Shown: positions 17,054 through 25,473 of the stretch, one piece after another
How the letters are laid out: each line of letters opens with the position of its first letter
Numbering within the stretch: the first letter of the stretch is position 1
Source of the DNA: Muriicola jejuensis
Lineage (GTDB): Bacteria; Bacteroidota; Bacteroidia; Flavobacteriales; Flavobacteriaceae
Assembly (NCBI RefSeq): GCF_010671595.1
Contig: NZ_JAABOP010000001.1
Coordinates: 372,001-436,000 of the forward strand
Length of the DNA: 64,000 nt
Direction of reading: 5' to 3'
Position numbers and translations under genes: made by a program
The notes under the pieces: model-generated
Told to the model about the DNA's origin: nothing
Databases searched by the model: none
Seen by the model: only the letters and a program-made list of their open reading frames with translations

Positions 17054-17182
17054 ATGGGAAAAGGAGATAAAGGCAGCAAGCGCGGTAAGATCGCAAACAA
17101 GTCCTATGGCGTAAGAAGGCGCAGGAAGATCAAAAAACGACCCACCGTCGAGGAAAAGATCAGCATCAAAGGGAAGACCTAG
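17054..17182 (+). CDS. 30S ribosomal protein THX (bTHX)
   Basis: A 42-residue, highly basic peptide starting MGKGDKGSKRGKI and continuing SYGVRRRRKIKK. This is the THX signature (MGKGD, K-R-G-K-I, then Y-G-x-R-P/R-R-K), a small protein that sits in the head of the 30S subunit and is common in Bacteroidota. The usual protein ends near residue 26-30; here about 12 further residues (TVEEKISIKGKT) follow. It is below the size used by routine ORF listings. Its stop overlaps the end of the opposing lipoprotein gene by four bases. Confidence 0.85.
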   Translation: MGKGDKGSKRGKIANKSYGVRRRRKIKKRPTVEEKISIKGKT

Positions 17183-17544
17183 TCGATCACGAATTCAAGG
17201 ACGACCTCCCCCTCTTCCGTAATGCTGAGGTCGTAGGTATAAAGGCCGATGGGGAGTTCTTCCTCTCCCACAAAGTCGATGGGCTGGAGCACAAAGGTCT
17301 CCTCCCCGGAGGTGATCTGAATGTAATTGTACCGGTAAGCCGATTCGTATTCCTGGTAATCAGAAAAGGCATCGGACCCCACGTTCTCATAGATGTGCTC
17401 TTCATTCTCCACCAGGACCCGGTCAAAAGTGAGGGAACTGGAGTTCTTGATGCGGAGTTGGACCGATGTGAGATCGTCATCCCTGTCTGAACAGGATACA
17501 GATAGCACGATCAGGGAAACCAGTATGAAAAGTGACTTTCTCAT
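17179..17544 (-). CDS. Small putative lipoprotein
   Basis: A 121-residue protein with a lipoprotein signal: MRKSLFILV hydrophobic core and VSCSD lipobox with Cys18. The acidic DRDDD just after the cysteine fits surface-exposed lipoproteins of Bacteroidota. The rest is beta-rich with acidic and tyrosine-rich stretches and no recognised domain. Function unknown. It is convergent with the THX gene, with a four-base overlap at the ends, and lies 49 bases downstream of yaaA on the same strand. Confidence 0.8.
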   Translation of the reverse strand: MRKSLFILVSLIVLSVSCSDRDDDLTSVQLRIKNSSSLTFDRVLVENEEHIYENVGSDAFSDYQEYESAYRYNYIQITSGEETFVLQPIDFVGEEELPIGLYTYDLSITEEGEVVLEFVID

Positions 17545-17593
17545 TTTGGAAAAATGAAGGGTTTATAGGTAAAACGCTGACTTCCCCGAAATA

Positions 17594-18355
17594 TTACCGC
17601 ACAAAGACCGGTTGGTTCTCCCTGAGGGTGTGTTCTCTGCTGTACTGGTACCCGTCTTCAGCGAATCCCCTTATCTCTTCCAGGGAGTTTGCTCCCGTCT
17701 CTATAAGGTATCGCACCATGGAACCCCTTGCCTTTTTAGCAAAGAAACTTAAGACCTTCAGTTTGTCATTCTTCCAGTCCTTGAAGATCGGGGTGATTAC
17801 CTCCGCCTTGAGTTTCTTTTCCTCCAGGGCCGAATAATATTCATTGCTCGCCAGGTTCACCAGGATCTCCCCTTCATCCATCTCCTCGTTCAGGGCTGAG
17901 GTAAGGGTAGTTTTCCAGAAGTCGTACAGGTTCTTTTTCCTGCCTATCTTCAGGGATGTACCCATCTCCAGGCGATAGGGCTGGATAAGGTCGAGAGGCC
18001 TGAGCATGCCGTAAAGTCCGGAGAGGATACGCAGCTTTTCCTGAATGGCCGGCAGCTTATCCTCTGAGAGGGAGTAGGCATCCAATCCGGTATAGACATC
18101 CCCGTTAAAAGCGTACAGGGCAGGCCTGGCATTATCCGGAGTAAAGGGCAGACTGAAGCTTTGATTTCGTTCCCAGTTGAGTTCTGCGAGTTGGGAGGAG
18201 ATATCCATGAGGTTCATAAGGGCTTTGGGTTTCTTCCTGGCCAATACCTTGTGGATCTTCTGAGTTTCCTCCAAAAAATCGGGCATTGTATATTGATCCG
18301 TAGGCAGTTTGGAATCGAAGTCGAGCGACTTAGCCGGGGAAATTACGATCTTCAT
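17594..18355 (-). CDS. yaaA: YaaA family peroxide-stress protein
   Basis: A 253-residue DUF328/YaaA protein. The opening MKIVISPAKSLDF and the later segments NWERNQSF, FNGDVYTGLDA, ILSGLYGMLRPLDLIQPYRLEMG and VNLASNEYY are family signatures. In Escherichia coli YaaA limits free iron and DNA damage during hydrogen peroxide stress, and the fold binds DNA. Length is normal. No operator for a peroxide regulator is visible in the 93 bases upstream. Confidence 0.95.
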   Translation of the reverse strand: MKIVISPAKSLDFDSKLPTDQYTMPDFLEETQKIHKVLARKKPKALMNLMDISSQLAELNWERNQSFSLPFTPDNARPALYAFNGDVYTGLDAYSLSEDKLPAIQEKLRILSGLYGMLRPLDLIQPYRLEMGTSLKIGRKKNLYDFWKTTLTSALNEEMDEGEILVNLASNEYYSALEEKKLKAEVITPIFKDWKNDKLKVLSFFAKKARGSMVRYLIETGANSLEEIRGFAEDGYQYSREHTLRENQPVFVR

Positions 18356-18448
18356 AACGCGCAGTTTTAGGCGAAAATAGGGAGGATTATCCCAAAAAGG
18401 GAATCTGCGGATTAATTGTTATCAATAGGGATATCGAAAGGGCTTATA

Positions 18449-19489
18449 CTATTGGCTGTGCCTTGCGTACTGCCTCCATTTGTCGATACAGGCTGCCATG
18501 TCTTCAGGGATCTCGGAGTCGAACTGCATCCGCTTACCTGTCCTTGGGTGATCGAAACCGAGTGTCTTGGCATGCAGGGCCTGCCTGGGTAGGATCTTGA
18601 AGCAATTTTCTACGAATTGCTTGTATTTGGTAAAGGTGGTGCCTTTCAGGATCTTATCCCCCCCGTATCTGTCATCGTTGAACAGGGTGTGACCTATGTG
18701 CTTCATATGCACCCTGATCTGGTGGGTACGGCCGGTCTCCAGTTCACAATTCACCAGAGTGACATAGCCCAGGCGTTCCAGGACGCGGTAATGGGTGATG
18801 GCCTCCTTCCCCTGCTCTCCCTCCGGAAATACCTGCATTTGCAATCTGTTCTTGGGATTGCGGCCAATAGCACCTTCTACAGTGCCTTCCTCTTCCTCCA
18901 TATTGCCCCAGACCAGGGCCACATACTGGCGGTCACTGGTCTTTTCGAAGAACTGCCTGGCCAGGTGTGCCATGGCCTCGTCGGTCTTCGCGATCACCAG
19001 GAGGCCGGAAGTGTCCTTGTCTATCCGGTGTACCAGTCCGGGCCTGCCACTAGAATTTTCAGGAAGGTCCTTGATGTGATAGGCCAGCGCGTTAACCAGC
19101 GTGCCCGAATAATTTCCGTGGCCAGGGTGCACCACCATGCCGGCGGGTTTGTTCACCACGAGCAAGGTTTCATCCTCGTAAACGATATCCAGGGGGATGT
19201 CCTCAGGGGTGAGAAGGAGTTCGTAAGGAGGATGTTCGAAAAGGACGCGAACTTCGTCCCCTGCCTTCACCCGGTAATTCTGCTTGACCACCTTGTTGTT
19301 GACCCAGATATTTCCCCCTCTGGCAGCCTGCTGAATCTTGTTGCGGGTGGCATTCTCTATAAAATTCATCAGGAATTTATCTACCCTGAGCGGTTCCTGT
19401 CCTTTGCCCGCCACAAAGCGAAAATGTTCAAAGAGGTCGTCTTCCCCGGGATCTGAGACCGGGTTCGGGTCTGGAAGCTTACTGGGCAT
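18449..19489 (-). CDS. RluA family pseudouridine synthase (RluD-like)
   Basis: A 346-residue rRNA pseudouridine synthase with an amino-terminal S4 RNA-binding domain (about 33-90) and the RluA catalytic domain. The catalytic Asp157 lies in HRIDKDTSG; GRTHQIRVHMKHIGHTLFNDDRYGG is the second signature. Domain arrangement fits RluD, which modifies helix 69 of 23S rRNA, but the exact target cannot be proven. I take ATG 19489 as start, overlapping the end of the PASTA gene by 11 bases; starting farther upstream would add an unlikely extension inside that gene. The pairing with PASTA protein, ddl and coaD is a recurring Bacteroidota neighbourhood. Confidence 0.93.
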   Translation of the reverse strand: MPSKLPDPNPVSDPGEDDLFEHFRFVAGKGQEPLRVDKFLMNFIENATRNKIQQAARGGNIWVNNKVVKQNYRVKAGDEVRVLFEHPPYELLLTPEDIPLDIVYEDETLLVVNKPAGMVVHPGHGNYSGTLVNALAYHIKDLPENSSGRPGLVHRIDKDTSGLLVIAKTDEAMAHLARQFFEKTSDRQYVALVWGNMEEEEGTVEGAIGRNPKNRLQMQVFPEGEQGKEAITHYRVLERLGYVTLVNCELETGRTHQIRVHMKHIGHTLFNDDRYGGDKILKGTTFTKYKQFVENCFKILPRQALHAKTLGFDHPRTGKRMQFDSEIPEDMAACIDKWRQYARHSQ

Positions 19490-20066
19490 CGGCCTTGATC
19501 CTTGCCTGCCCGGGAATGGTACCATTCCCACAGATCAATTCTATCTTTGAGGTCTTCGGAAGTTTGTCCCCCGGTTGGATATTCTTGCCCTTGAACCGAA
19601 CGTAATAGACCATATCCTTTCCCAGTTCGTCTATGTAGGTGATCCTCTCTACATCGAGACCAACCGCCCTGAGCATAGAGGTGGCATTGCGCTGGGTCAC
19701 CTGTACGATGTTGGGGACGGTGACCTTTTTGTATCCCGAAGGGTTAATCGTCACGTAGATCTTCCTGTTCTCCTTCACGAAATTCCCGGCGGGCGGGTTT
19801 TGTTCGATCACTGAGAATCGAGGGTAATCCGGGTCATAGTTGGCAGAATCGAGTACTTCATACCTGAGATTGGCCTCTTCGATGGCCTCGCGCATTTCCA
19901 TCACGGACATCTTGGACACATTGGGCACCTCGACAAGCTCCCCGTGGTGGGTCGACGTTTTGAGCCACTGCAGGGTGAGCCAGGAGATCACCAAAATGGC
20001 GACCAGACCCAGCCCGAGGTTGATCAGGAAGGTCTTGCTGCGGAGAAAATTGATAAAATTCCTCAT
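19479..20066 (-). CDS. Membrane-anchored PASTA domain protein
   Basis: A 195-residue protein with one amino-terminal transmembrane helix (about residues 13-35) and two PASTA repeats outside the membrane (about 43-112 and 113-183), each with the VPN-V/I opening and E/P-G-D/N-x-V style ends. PASTA domains bind muropeptides or beta-lactams in kinases and penicillin-binding proteins; here there is no kinase domain. Location next to ddl on the opposite strand and overlap with the RluA gene suggest a cell-wall-linked role, but the function is not known. Confidence 0.9.
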   Translation of the reverse strand: MRNFINFLRSKTFLINLGLGLVAILVISWLTLQWLKTSTHHGELVEVPNVSKMSVMEMREAIEEANLRYEVLDSANYDPDYPRFSVIEQNPPAGNFVKENRKIYVTINPSGYKKVTVPNIVQVTQRNATSMLRAVGLDVERITYIDELGKDMVYYVRFKGKNIQPGDKLPKTSKIELICGNGTIPGQARIKADAQ

Positions 20067-20177
20067 AAAGTTTTCAGGTATCGCCAGGCAAAGATAGGAA
20101 ACGGAATGCTTTTTTCTTTACTTTGAACCCGTTATAAAAACGGTTCCCGCCATGTTTACAAACCAATCCCGCTGCCT

Positions 20178-21158
20178 ATGAAAGCGAATATCGCCATCAT
20201 CATGGGGGGTTATTCCAGCGAGTACCATATCTCCATACTCAGCGGTCAGAATGTCTACAAACACCTCGACCGAACCAGGTATATTCCCTACCGGGTCATC
20301 ATATCTACGGAAAAATGGGTTTGCCTGGATGACCAGGACAGGGAATATGCGGTAGACAGGTCCGACTTTTCGGTCCTGCTCAACGGTGAGCGGATCGCAT
20401 TTCAATGCGTTTTCAACGCTGTACACGGAACCCCCGGGGAGGACGGACTCATGCAGGCTTATTTTGAGCTGCTGAATATCCCGCAGACCTCTTGTGACTA
20501 TTACCAGGCTGCCCTAACCTTCAACAAACGGGACCTGCTCAGCGTCCTTAAGCCCTACGGAATTAAGTCGGCTGTATCCTATTACCTGAACTCCGGGGAT
20601 CCGATACATGAGGATAAGATCCTGGAAAAAGTGGGTCTTCCCTGTTTTGTAAAAGCCAACAGGGCCGGCAGTAGTTTCGGTATCACGAAGGTCAAAAAAG
20701 CGGAGGATCTCAGAATGGGAATAGAACACGCCTTCAAGGAGGATGATCAGATCATCATTGAATCCTTCCTGGACGGAACGGAGGTGTCCGTGGGTGTGAT
20801 CACCTACCGGGGAGAGACCAGGGTCCTCCCGATCACCGAGATCGTGAGCGAAAACGATTTTTTCGACTACGAGGCCAAGTATCAGGGAAAATCCCAGGAG
20901 ATCACCCCTGCCAGGATCTCTTCGGAGGAAAGGTCCAGGGTTGAGGAGGTAGCCAGGTTGGCATACGATGTCCTTCACATGAAGGGGTATTCGCGCAGCG
21001 AGTTCATCCTTATCGACGGTATTCCCCATATGCTGGAAATGAATACCACCCCCGGACTTACCGAACAGAGCATCCTTCCCCAGCAGGCCAAAGCCGCCGG
21101 TATCACGCTGACGGAGTTGTTCTCAAGCGCGGTGGAAGAGGCTTTAAAACAAATTTGA
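20178..21158 (+). CDS. ddl: D-alanine--D-alanine ligase
   Basis: A 326-residue ATP-grasp ligase that forms the D-Ala-D-Ala end of the peptidoglycan stem. Visible features are the opening IAIIMGGYSSEYHISILSG, the ATP-grasp core segment FVKANRAGSSFGITKV, the SRSEFILIDG and LEMNTTPGLTEQSILPQQ metal and substrate loop. Length is typical. It is divergent from the PASTA gene (111 bases between starts) and 31 bases upstream of coaD. Confidence 0.97.
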   Translation: MKANIAIIMGGYSSEYHISILSGQNVYKHLDRTRYIPYRVIISTEKWVCLDDQDREYAVDRSDFSVLLNGERIAFQCVFNAVHGTPGEDGLMQAYFELLNIPQTSCDYYQAALTFNKRDLLSVLKPYGIKSAVSYYLNSGDPIHEDKILEKVGLPCFVKANRAGSSFGITKVKKAEDLRMGIEHAFKEDDQIIIESFLDGTEVSVGVITYRGETRVLPITEIVSENDFFDYEAKYQGKSQEITPARISSEERSRVEEVARLAYDVLHMKGYSRSEFILIDGIPHMLEMNTTPGLTEQSILPQQAKAAGITLTELFSSAVEEALKQI

Positions 21159-21159
21159 G

Positions 21160-21167
21160 TACCTTTG
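21160..21167 (+). promoter_or_regulatory. Possible internal -7 element before coaD
   Basis: TACCTTTG matches TAnnTTTG and starts two bases after the ddl stop, 22 bases before the coaD ATG. No -33 TTTG lies at the right distance, so it may be a weak secondary promoter. Confidence 0.35.
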
Positions 21168-21189
21168 AAAGAGCATAAGCGATCGGCCT

Positions 21190-21642
21190 ATGAAACGCGC
21201 TATTTTTCCCGGTTCCTTTGACCCCATCACCCTGGGACATTTCGACATCATAGAAAGGGGGATCCACCTCTTTGACGAGATCATCATTGCCATCGGGACC
21301 AATGCCGAAAAGGCCTATATGTTCTCAGAGGATCAGAGAAGGACCTTTATTGAAAACGCCTTTGCAGGACATTCAAATGTGAAGGTGGATACCTATGAAG
21401 GGCTTACTATCGATTTTTGCAAGAAGGTAAATGCGCAGTTCATCCTGAGAGGTTTGCGCAACCCGGCGGATTTCGAATTCGAAAAGGCCATAGCGCATAC
21501 GAACAGGAAACTTTCGGGTATAGAAACCGTCTTTTTACTCACCTCCTCAGGAAAATCCTATATCAGTTCTTCCATCGTCAGGGACGTAATCCGCAATGGA
21601 GGGGATTATACTTCCCTGGTGCCTGACACTGTAAGGTTCTGA
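21190..21642 (+). CDS. coaD: Pantetheine-phosphate adenylyltransferase
   Basis: A 150-residue nucleotidyltransferase that makes dephospho-CoA, the fourth step of coenzyme A synthesis. The T/HxGH-type motif appears as FPGSFDPITLGHFDII at residues 5-20, and the late ISSSIVRD segment is also present. Length is slightly under the usual 155-160. It follows ddl on the same strand, part of a recurrent Bacteroidota gene group. Confidence 0.97.
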   Translation: MKRAIFPGSFDPITLGHFDIIERGIHLFDEIIIAIGTNAEKAYMFSEDQRRTFIENAFAGHSNVKVDTYEGLTIDFCKKVNAQFILRGLRNPADFEFEKAIAHTNRKLSGIETVFLLTSSGKSYISSSIVRDVIRNGGDYTSLVPDTVRF

Positions 21643-21726
21643 TCTCGCGCCAATCTTCTTCAACCGTCTTCAATTCTTATCTTCCAACCGGAGACTCCGC
21701 ATAAGGCAAAAAGAGAATCAGTATAT

Positions 21727-21761
21727 GTAAGATTTTTCTTACTTTAGCCAGGTATTTACCT
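21727..21761 (+). promoter_or_regulatory. Two inverted repeats upstream of the PAS kinase
   Basis: GTAAG-ATTTTT-CTTAC (21727-21742) and AGGTA-TT-TACCT (21750-21761) lie about 65-100 bases before the kinase start in an otherwise plain 182-base gap. They may be protein-binding sites; the first could also be a weak terminator after coaD. Confidence 0.35.
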
Positions 21762-21824
21762 ACTTTCATTGGAAAAGTGGGAACACACAACGAGTTTAGG
21801 CGGATTCACAACAATCATTGAGGA

Positions 21825-24479
21825 ATGTTGAATTATACGAATACTTTAGTAGGAAATTACGACAGAATGTTGCGTGGAACCCCTACAGTGACCTTTGACT
21901 ACCTCGTAAAACAGTTGCCGACGGCAACTGCTTTCATTAATAAAAAATACGAAGTGGTCTATGTCTCTGACAAATGGATCAATGATTTTGATTTTGTCCG
22001 AAAAGATGCGATCGGAGCCAGTCTGAAAGACCTTTTCGGCACGATTTCCAAGGATTGGGAGAAGGTTCTCAAACAATGCCTGAAGGGAAACCCCAGCCAG
22101 CAAAGCCTGCATCACACCCTCGATCAAGAGGGAAACCTCCGTTGGTTCGAATGGCAGAATATTCCCTGGTATGACGAAAAGGAAAACATCATAGGCGTTA
22201 TCCTTCATACCGAGGATGTCTCTGAACGCATCCTGGCAGAAATACAGAGCAGTAAAATCGAAACACTGCTGGAGGCCAAATCAGAGATCACTAACATCGG
22301 TAGCTGGGAGTTTGACGTGGAAAGGAACCGGTTGTCCTGGTGCGAAATCACAAAAAAACTCCACGAGGTGGTCCCTACCTACGAACCCAACATCGATACA
22401 GCCATCAGTTTCTACAAGGAAGGTTACAGCCGTAATGCCATGGCCATGGCAGTAGACAGGGCCATACAGAATGGGGAGCCCTACGAATTGACCTGCGAGC
22501 TGATCACGGCCAAGAACCATGAGATCACGGTGATCGCCACGGGTAAACCGATCTTCAAAAAAGGCAAGCTTATTGGCCTGGTAGGTACTTTCCGGGACAT
22601 TACCCCGACCCTGGAAAACGAAAAACAGGTAAAACGTCAGGAACGGCACTTTAAAGGCATCTTTAATTCCTCATACCAGTTCACTGGCATTCTGGATACC
22701 CAGGGAACCTTCCTGGAGGTCAATGAAACAGCACTCACCTTTTCAGGCCTGAAAGAGGAAGAGGTCATCGGCAAGAAATTCTGGGACGCCTACTGGTGGC
22801 CCATCCCCGATTATATCAAAGACGGCCTCAAACAAGTGGTGAAGACCGCTGCGGCTGGCGAGTTCATGAGAAGTGAGATCGTGGTACTCGACAAGGATAA
22901 GAACCCCATCCCGGTGGATTTCAGTATAAAACCCATATACGACGAAAACCAGAAAATCATATCCCTGCTTGCAGAAGGGAGGATGATCAAGGAGATGGTC
23001 GCTGCCCGTCGCAAGCTCAAAGAAAGTGAACAAAAGTTCAGGGCGCTTTATGAACTCTCCCCATCGAGCTACATTCTCAGCGATTTTGACACCGGCGAGA
23101 TCCTCGACTTCAATACCTCTTTCGAACAAACCACCGGATACACCCGGGATCACCTGGGACAACTCAAGGTACAGGATATCCTCGTAACGGGATCCAGGAC
23201 CCAGTTGCTGAGGATCAAGAAAGAAATTGAGAACAACCAGGCCTTTGGACCGGAAGAACAGGAATACGTAAAAAAGGATGGTACCAAATTTCCCGTGCTG
23301 GTCAGCGGTTCCCTGGTGGGCAATAAAAAAGGTCGAAAACTGCTTTGGTCGACAGCCCAGGATATTTCCGAAAGCAAGGGCATAGAGGCACAGCTCAGAG
23401 AAGAGAAAAAATTGCTGAGGACCCTGATAGACAACCTGCCCCTCAATGTATTCATCAAGGATCTCGATTCGAAAAAGGTCCTTGTAAACAAGTCCGAGCT
23501 GGACTATGTCGGCCTGAATGAAAAAGACGTGATCGGAAAGAACGATTTCGATTTTTACGACAAGGAATCTGCCGAGATCTCCCGGAAAGAAGACCTGGAA
23601 GTGATCCAAAACCTGAAACCCATGTTGAGAAAGGAGACTATCAGCGTGAAAAAGGACGGAACCGTGACATCTTTCCTCACTTCCAAGATCCCCCTTCTAG
23701 GTGAGGATAAAAAGGTGAAAGGCCTAATTGGTATCAGTCTCGATATCTCTGATCTCAAAAGAAAGGAGGAGGAGTTGCACGATCTGATCAACGTCACTTC
23801 GGTCCAGAACAAGAAACTCGTCAATTTCGCCCATATCGTCTCCCACAACCTGAGGTCGCACACCGCCAATTTTTCCATGCTGCTCGACTTCCTGGTGAGC
23901 GAGACCGATGTAGAAGAAAAGAACAAGATCATCAAGATGCTGATGGAAGCCTCTGACAACCTCCTGGAGACCCTTGAAAACCTCAACGAGGTAGTGGCGA
24001 TCAGCACGAATATCAACCTAGACAAAAAACCGGTCAACCTCTGCGAAAAGATCAAGGCCGTGGAGCAAAACCTTACGGCCTACCTGAAAAACAACAACGC
24101 CCTGATCATCAATGATGTACAGGAAGACCTTGAAATCAAGGCCGTACCCGCCTATGCCGAAAGTATCCTGATGAACTTTATCACCAATGCCATCAAATAC
24201 AGGGACCCCATGCGCAAACCCGTGATCCGGTTGAGTGCAGAATCCCAGGGGGAATATACCGTCCTTTTGATCAAAGACAACGGACTGGGCATAGACCTGG
24301 ATGAACACGGGGACAAACTTTTCGGGATGTATAAGACCTTTCACAAAAACCCGGAAGCAAGGGGAATAGGGCTGTATATTACAAAAAATCAAATTGAGGC
24401 CATGAACGGTAAGATCAAAGTAGAGAGCGTCGTCGGGAAAGGAACAACCTTCAAAATCTTCTTCAATGAGCAAAATTAA
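21825..24479 (+). CDS. Multi-PAS sensor histidine kinase
   Basis: An 884-residue cytoplasmic kinase without signal peptide or membrane helices. Five PAS-like domains can be outlined (about 25-138, 145-262, 273-392, 402-518, 528-645). The phosphoacceptor is His674 in HIVSHNLRSH, followed by an HATPase domain with FITNAIKYRD, DNGLGIDLDEHG and RGIGLYITKNQIEAMNG. The third PAS has a Trp-rich WDAYWWPIPDY stretch. No chromophore cysteine of LOV type (GRNCRFLQ) or phytochrome GAF is seen, so the signal is unknown; a haem or flavin is possible but not shown. Its last 14 bases overlap the receiver gene, indicating a coupled pair. Confidence 0.93.
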   Translation: MLNYTNTLVGNYDRMLRGTPTVTFDYLVKQLPTATAFINKKYEVVYVSDKWINDFDFVRKDAIGASLKDLFGTISKDWEKVLKQCLKGNPSQQSLHHTLDQEGNLRWFEWQNIPWYDEKENIIGVILHTEDVSERILAEIQSSKIETLLEAKSEITNIGSWEFDVERNRLSWCEITKKLHEVVPTYEPNIDTAISFYKEGYSRNAMAMAVDRAIQNGEPYELTCELITAKNHEITVIATGKPIFKKGKLIGLVGTFRDITPTLENEKQVKRQERHFKGIFNSSYQFTGILDTQGTFLEVNETALTFSGLKEEEVIGKKFWDAYWWPIPDYIKDGLKQVVKTAAAGEFMRSEIVVLDKDKNPIPVDFSIKPIYDENQKIISLLAEGRMIKEMVAARRKLKESEQKFRALYELSPSSYILSDFDTGEILDFNTSFEQTTGYTRDHLGQLKVQDILVTGSRTQLLRIKKEIENNQAFGPEEQEYVKKDGTKFPVLVSGSLVGNKKGRKLLWSTAQDISESKGIEAQLREEKKLLRTLIDNLPLNVFIKDLDSKKVLVNKSELDYVGLNEKDVIGKNDFDFYDKESAEISRKEDLEVIQNLKPMLRKETISVKKDGTVTSFLTSKIPLLGEDKKVKGLIGISLDISDLKRKEEELHDLINVTSVQNKKLVNFAHIVSHNLRSHTANFSMLLDFLVSETDVEEKNKIIKMLMEASDNLLETLENLNEVVAISTNINLDKKPVNLCEKIKAVEQNLTAYLKNNNALIINDVQEDLEIKAVPAYAESILMNFITNAIKYRDPMRKPVIRLSAESQGEYTVLLIKDNGLGIDLDEHGDKLFGMYKTFHKNPEARGIGLYITKNQIEAMNGKIKVESVVGKGTTFKIFFNEQN

Positions 24480-24870
24480 CAGTGTATGTATCATTGACGA
24501 CGATCCCATCACGGTATTTGGGATCAAAAAGATGCTGAACATGCTCGATCTGGCCGACGAGATCAAGACCTACGTAAATGGGAAAGAAGCCATAGATGAT
24601 ATTAGCGGGATGGTCCAAAAAGGGGAAACGATCCCCCAGGTGATCTTCCTGGATATCAATATGCCTATCATGGACGGCTGGCAATTCCTGGAAAAATTCC
24701 TCGATCTGCAGGTGGAGAACAAGATCAGGATCAATATCGTAACCTCATCCATCGACGCCTATGACAGGCAACAATGGGAACGTTTCAAGGGTCTGACCAG
24801 CCATGTGATCGACTTCAAGAATAAACCGATCAGAAAAAATGACATCCTGGAGATCACCAGGGTGGCCTAG
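24466..24870 (+). CDS. Single-domain response regulator
   Basis: A 134-residue receiver-only protein. The acidic cluster IIDDDP (residues 9-14), phosphoacceptor Asp63 in FLDINMPIMDG, the Ser/Thr in VTSS and the Lys in FKNKPI are in place. There is no output domain, so it must act by protein contact or hand the phosphate on. It overlaps the PAS kinase gene by 14 bases, so that kinase is the likely partner. Convergent with the NUDIX gene, with a four-base overlap. Confidence 0.95.
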   Translation: MSKINSVCIIDDDPITVFGIKKMLNMLDLADEIKTYVNGKEAIDDISGMVQKGETIPQVIFLDINMPIMDGWQFLEKFLDLQVENKIRINIVTSSIDAYDRQQWERFKGLTSHVIDFKNKPIRKNDILEITRVA

Positions 24871-25466
24871 TGGAAATTATCTATCTCAAAGAGGCTGCGG
24901 ATATTTGTATAGGAGTTTTCCAGTGCTTTTTTGATCTTTTTCGGCCCTTTCCACTTCACCTTCTCTATATTCTCGCTTTTTTGTCCGACGAGTTTTCCCT
25001 TATAGGAGGTTTTCATGGCATACCAGTGGACTTCCTTGAGCATGTATTTCCCCTTTCTTTTGAAGACGTGGTAGGTGGTCTTGAGGTAGTTCTCTATCTT
25101 CAGCCCTTCTACCCCCGTCTCCTCTGCCACCTCGCGTATGGCACATTCCTCCAGGGTCTCACCCTTGTCTAAACGGCCCTTGGGGAGGTCCCATTTGTCA
25201 TTGCGGTATATAAAGAGAACCTTCCCTTCCTTATTGGTGACCACACCTCCGGCCGCCACATCGAGGGGGATCTTCTTGGTGAACTTTTTCAGGATCTCTT
25301 CGTGGTTGGGGTGGTAGATATAGGCCGTCTCCAGCTTTTTCTTGGCCAGGGCATCAATGGCCGTAAGGATCGCTGTCCCATTGAGGGGAAAATATTCCCC
25401 GTTGACGGTCTCCGAGAGTTTGTTTGTTAAAACAAGAGGAGCGTCATTTACAAAAACTTTATACAT
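24867..25466 (-). CDS. NUDIX hydrolase
   Basis: A 199-residue protein with a complete NUDIX box from Gly97 to Val119 (G-x5-E-x7-REVAEETGV), which binds magnesium and cleaves nucleoside diphosphate-type pyrophosphates. About 70 residues precede the NUDIX domain, ending VAAGGVV, and have no recognised motif. The start is ATG 25466, seven bases from the divergent pyrE start; a longer frame would run into pyrE. Substrate unknown; nearness to pyrE hints at nucleotide metabolism or pool cleaning. Confidence 0.92.
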   Translation of the reverse strand: MYKVFVNDAPLVLTNKLSETVNGEYFPLNGTAILTAIDALAKKKLETAYIYHPNHEEILKKFTKKIPLDVAAGGVVTNKEGKVLFIYRNDKWDLPKGRLDKGETLEECAIREVAEETGVEGLKIENYLKTTYHVFKRKGKYMLKEVHWYAMKTSYKGKLVGQKSENIEKVKWKGPKKIKKALENSYTNIRSLFEIDNFH

Positions 25467-25469
25467 TTG
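25462..25469 (+). promoter_or_regulatory. -7 element of pyrE overlapping the NUDIX start codon
   Basis: TACATTTG matches TAnnTTTG and lies four bases before the pyrE ATG at 25474, so the message would be leaderless or nearly so. The same bases carry the start codon of the divergent NUDIX gene (25464-25466 on the minus strand). No good -33 TTTG is visible. Confidence 0.55.
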
Positions 25470-25473
25470 TGCA

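Noticed and set aside
18617-19456. Plus-strand open frame of 279 codons opposite the RluA-type gene
   Set aside because: Antisense shadow of a conserved enzyme gene.
22743-23609. Minus-strand open frame of 288 codons opposite the PAS kinase
   Set aside because: Antisense shadow; the plus-strand protein has clear domains throughout.
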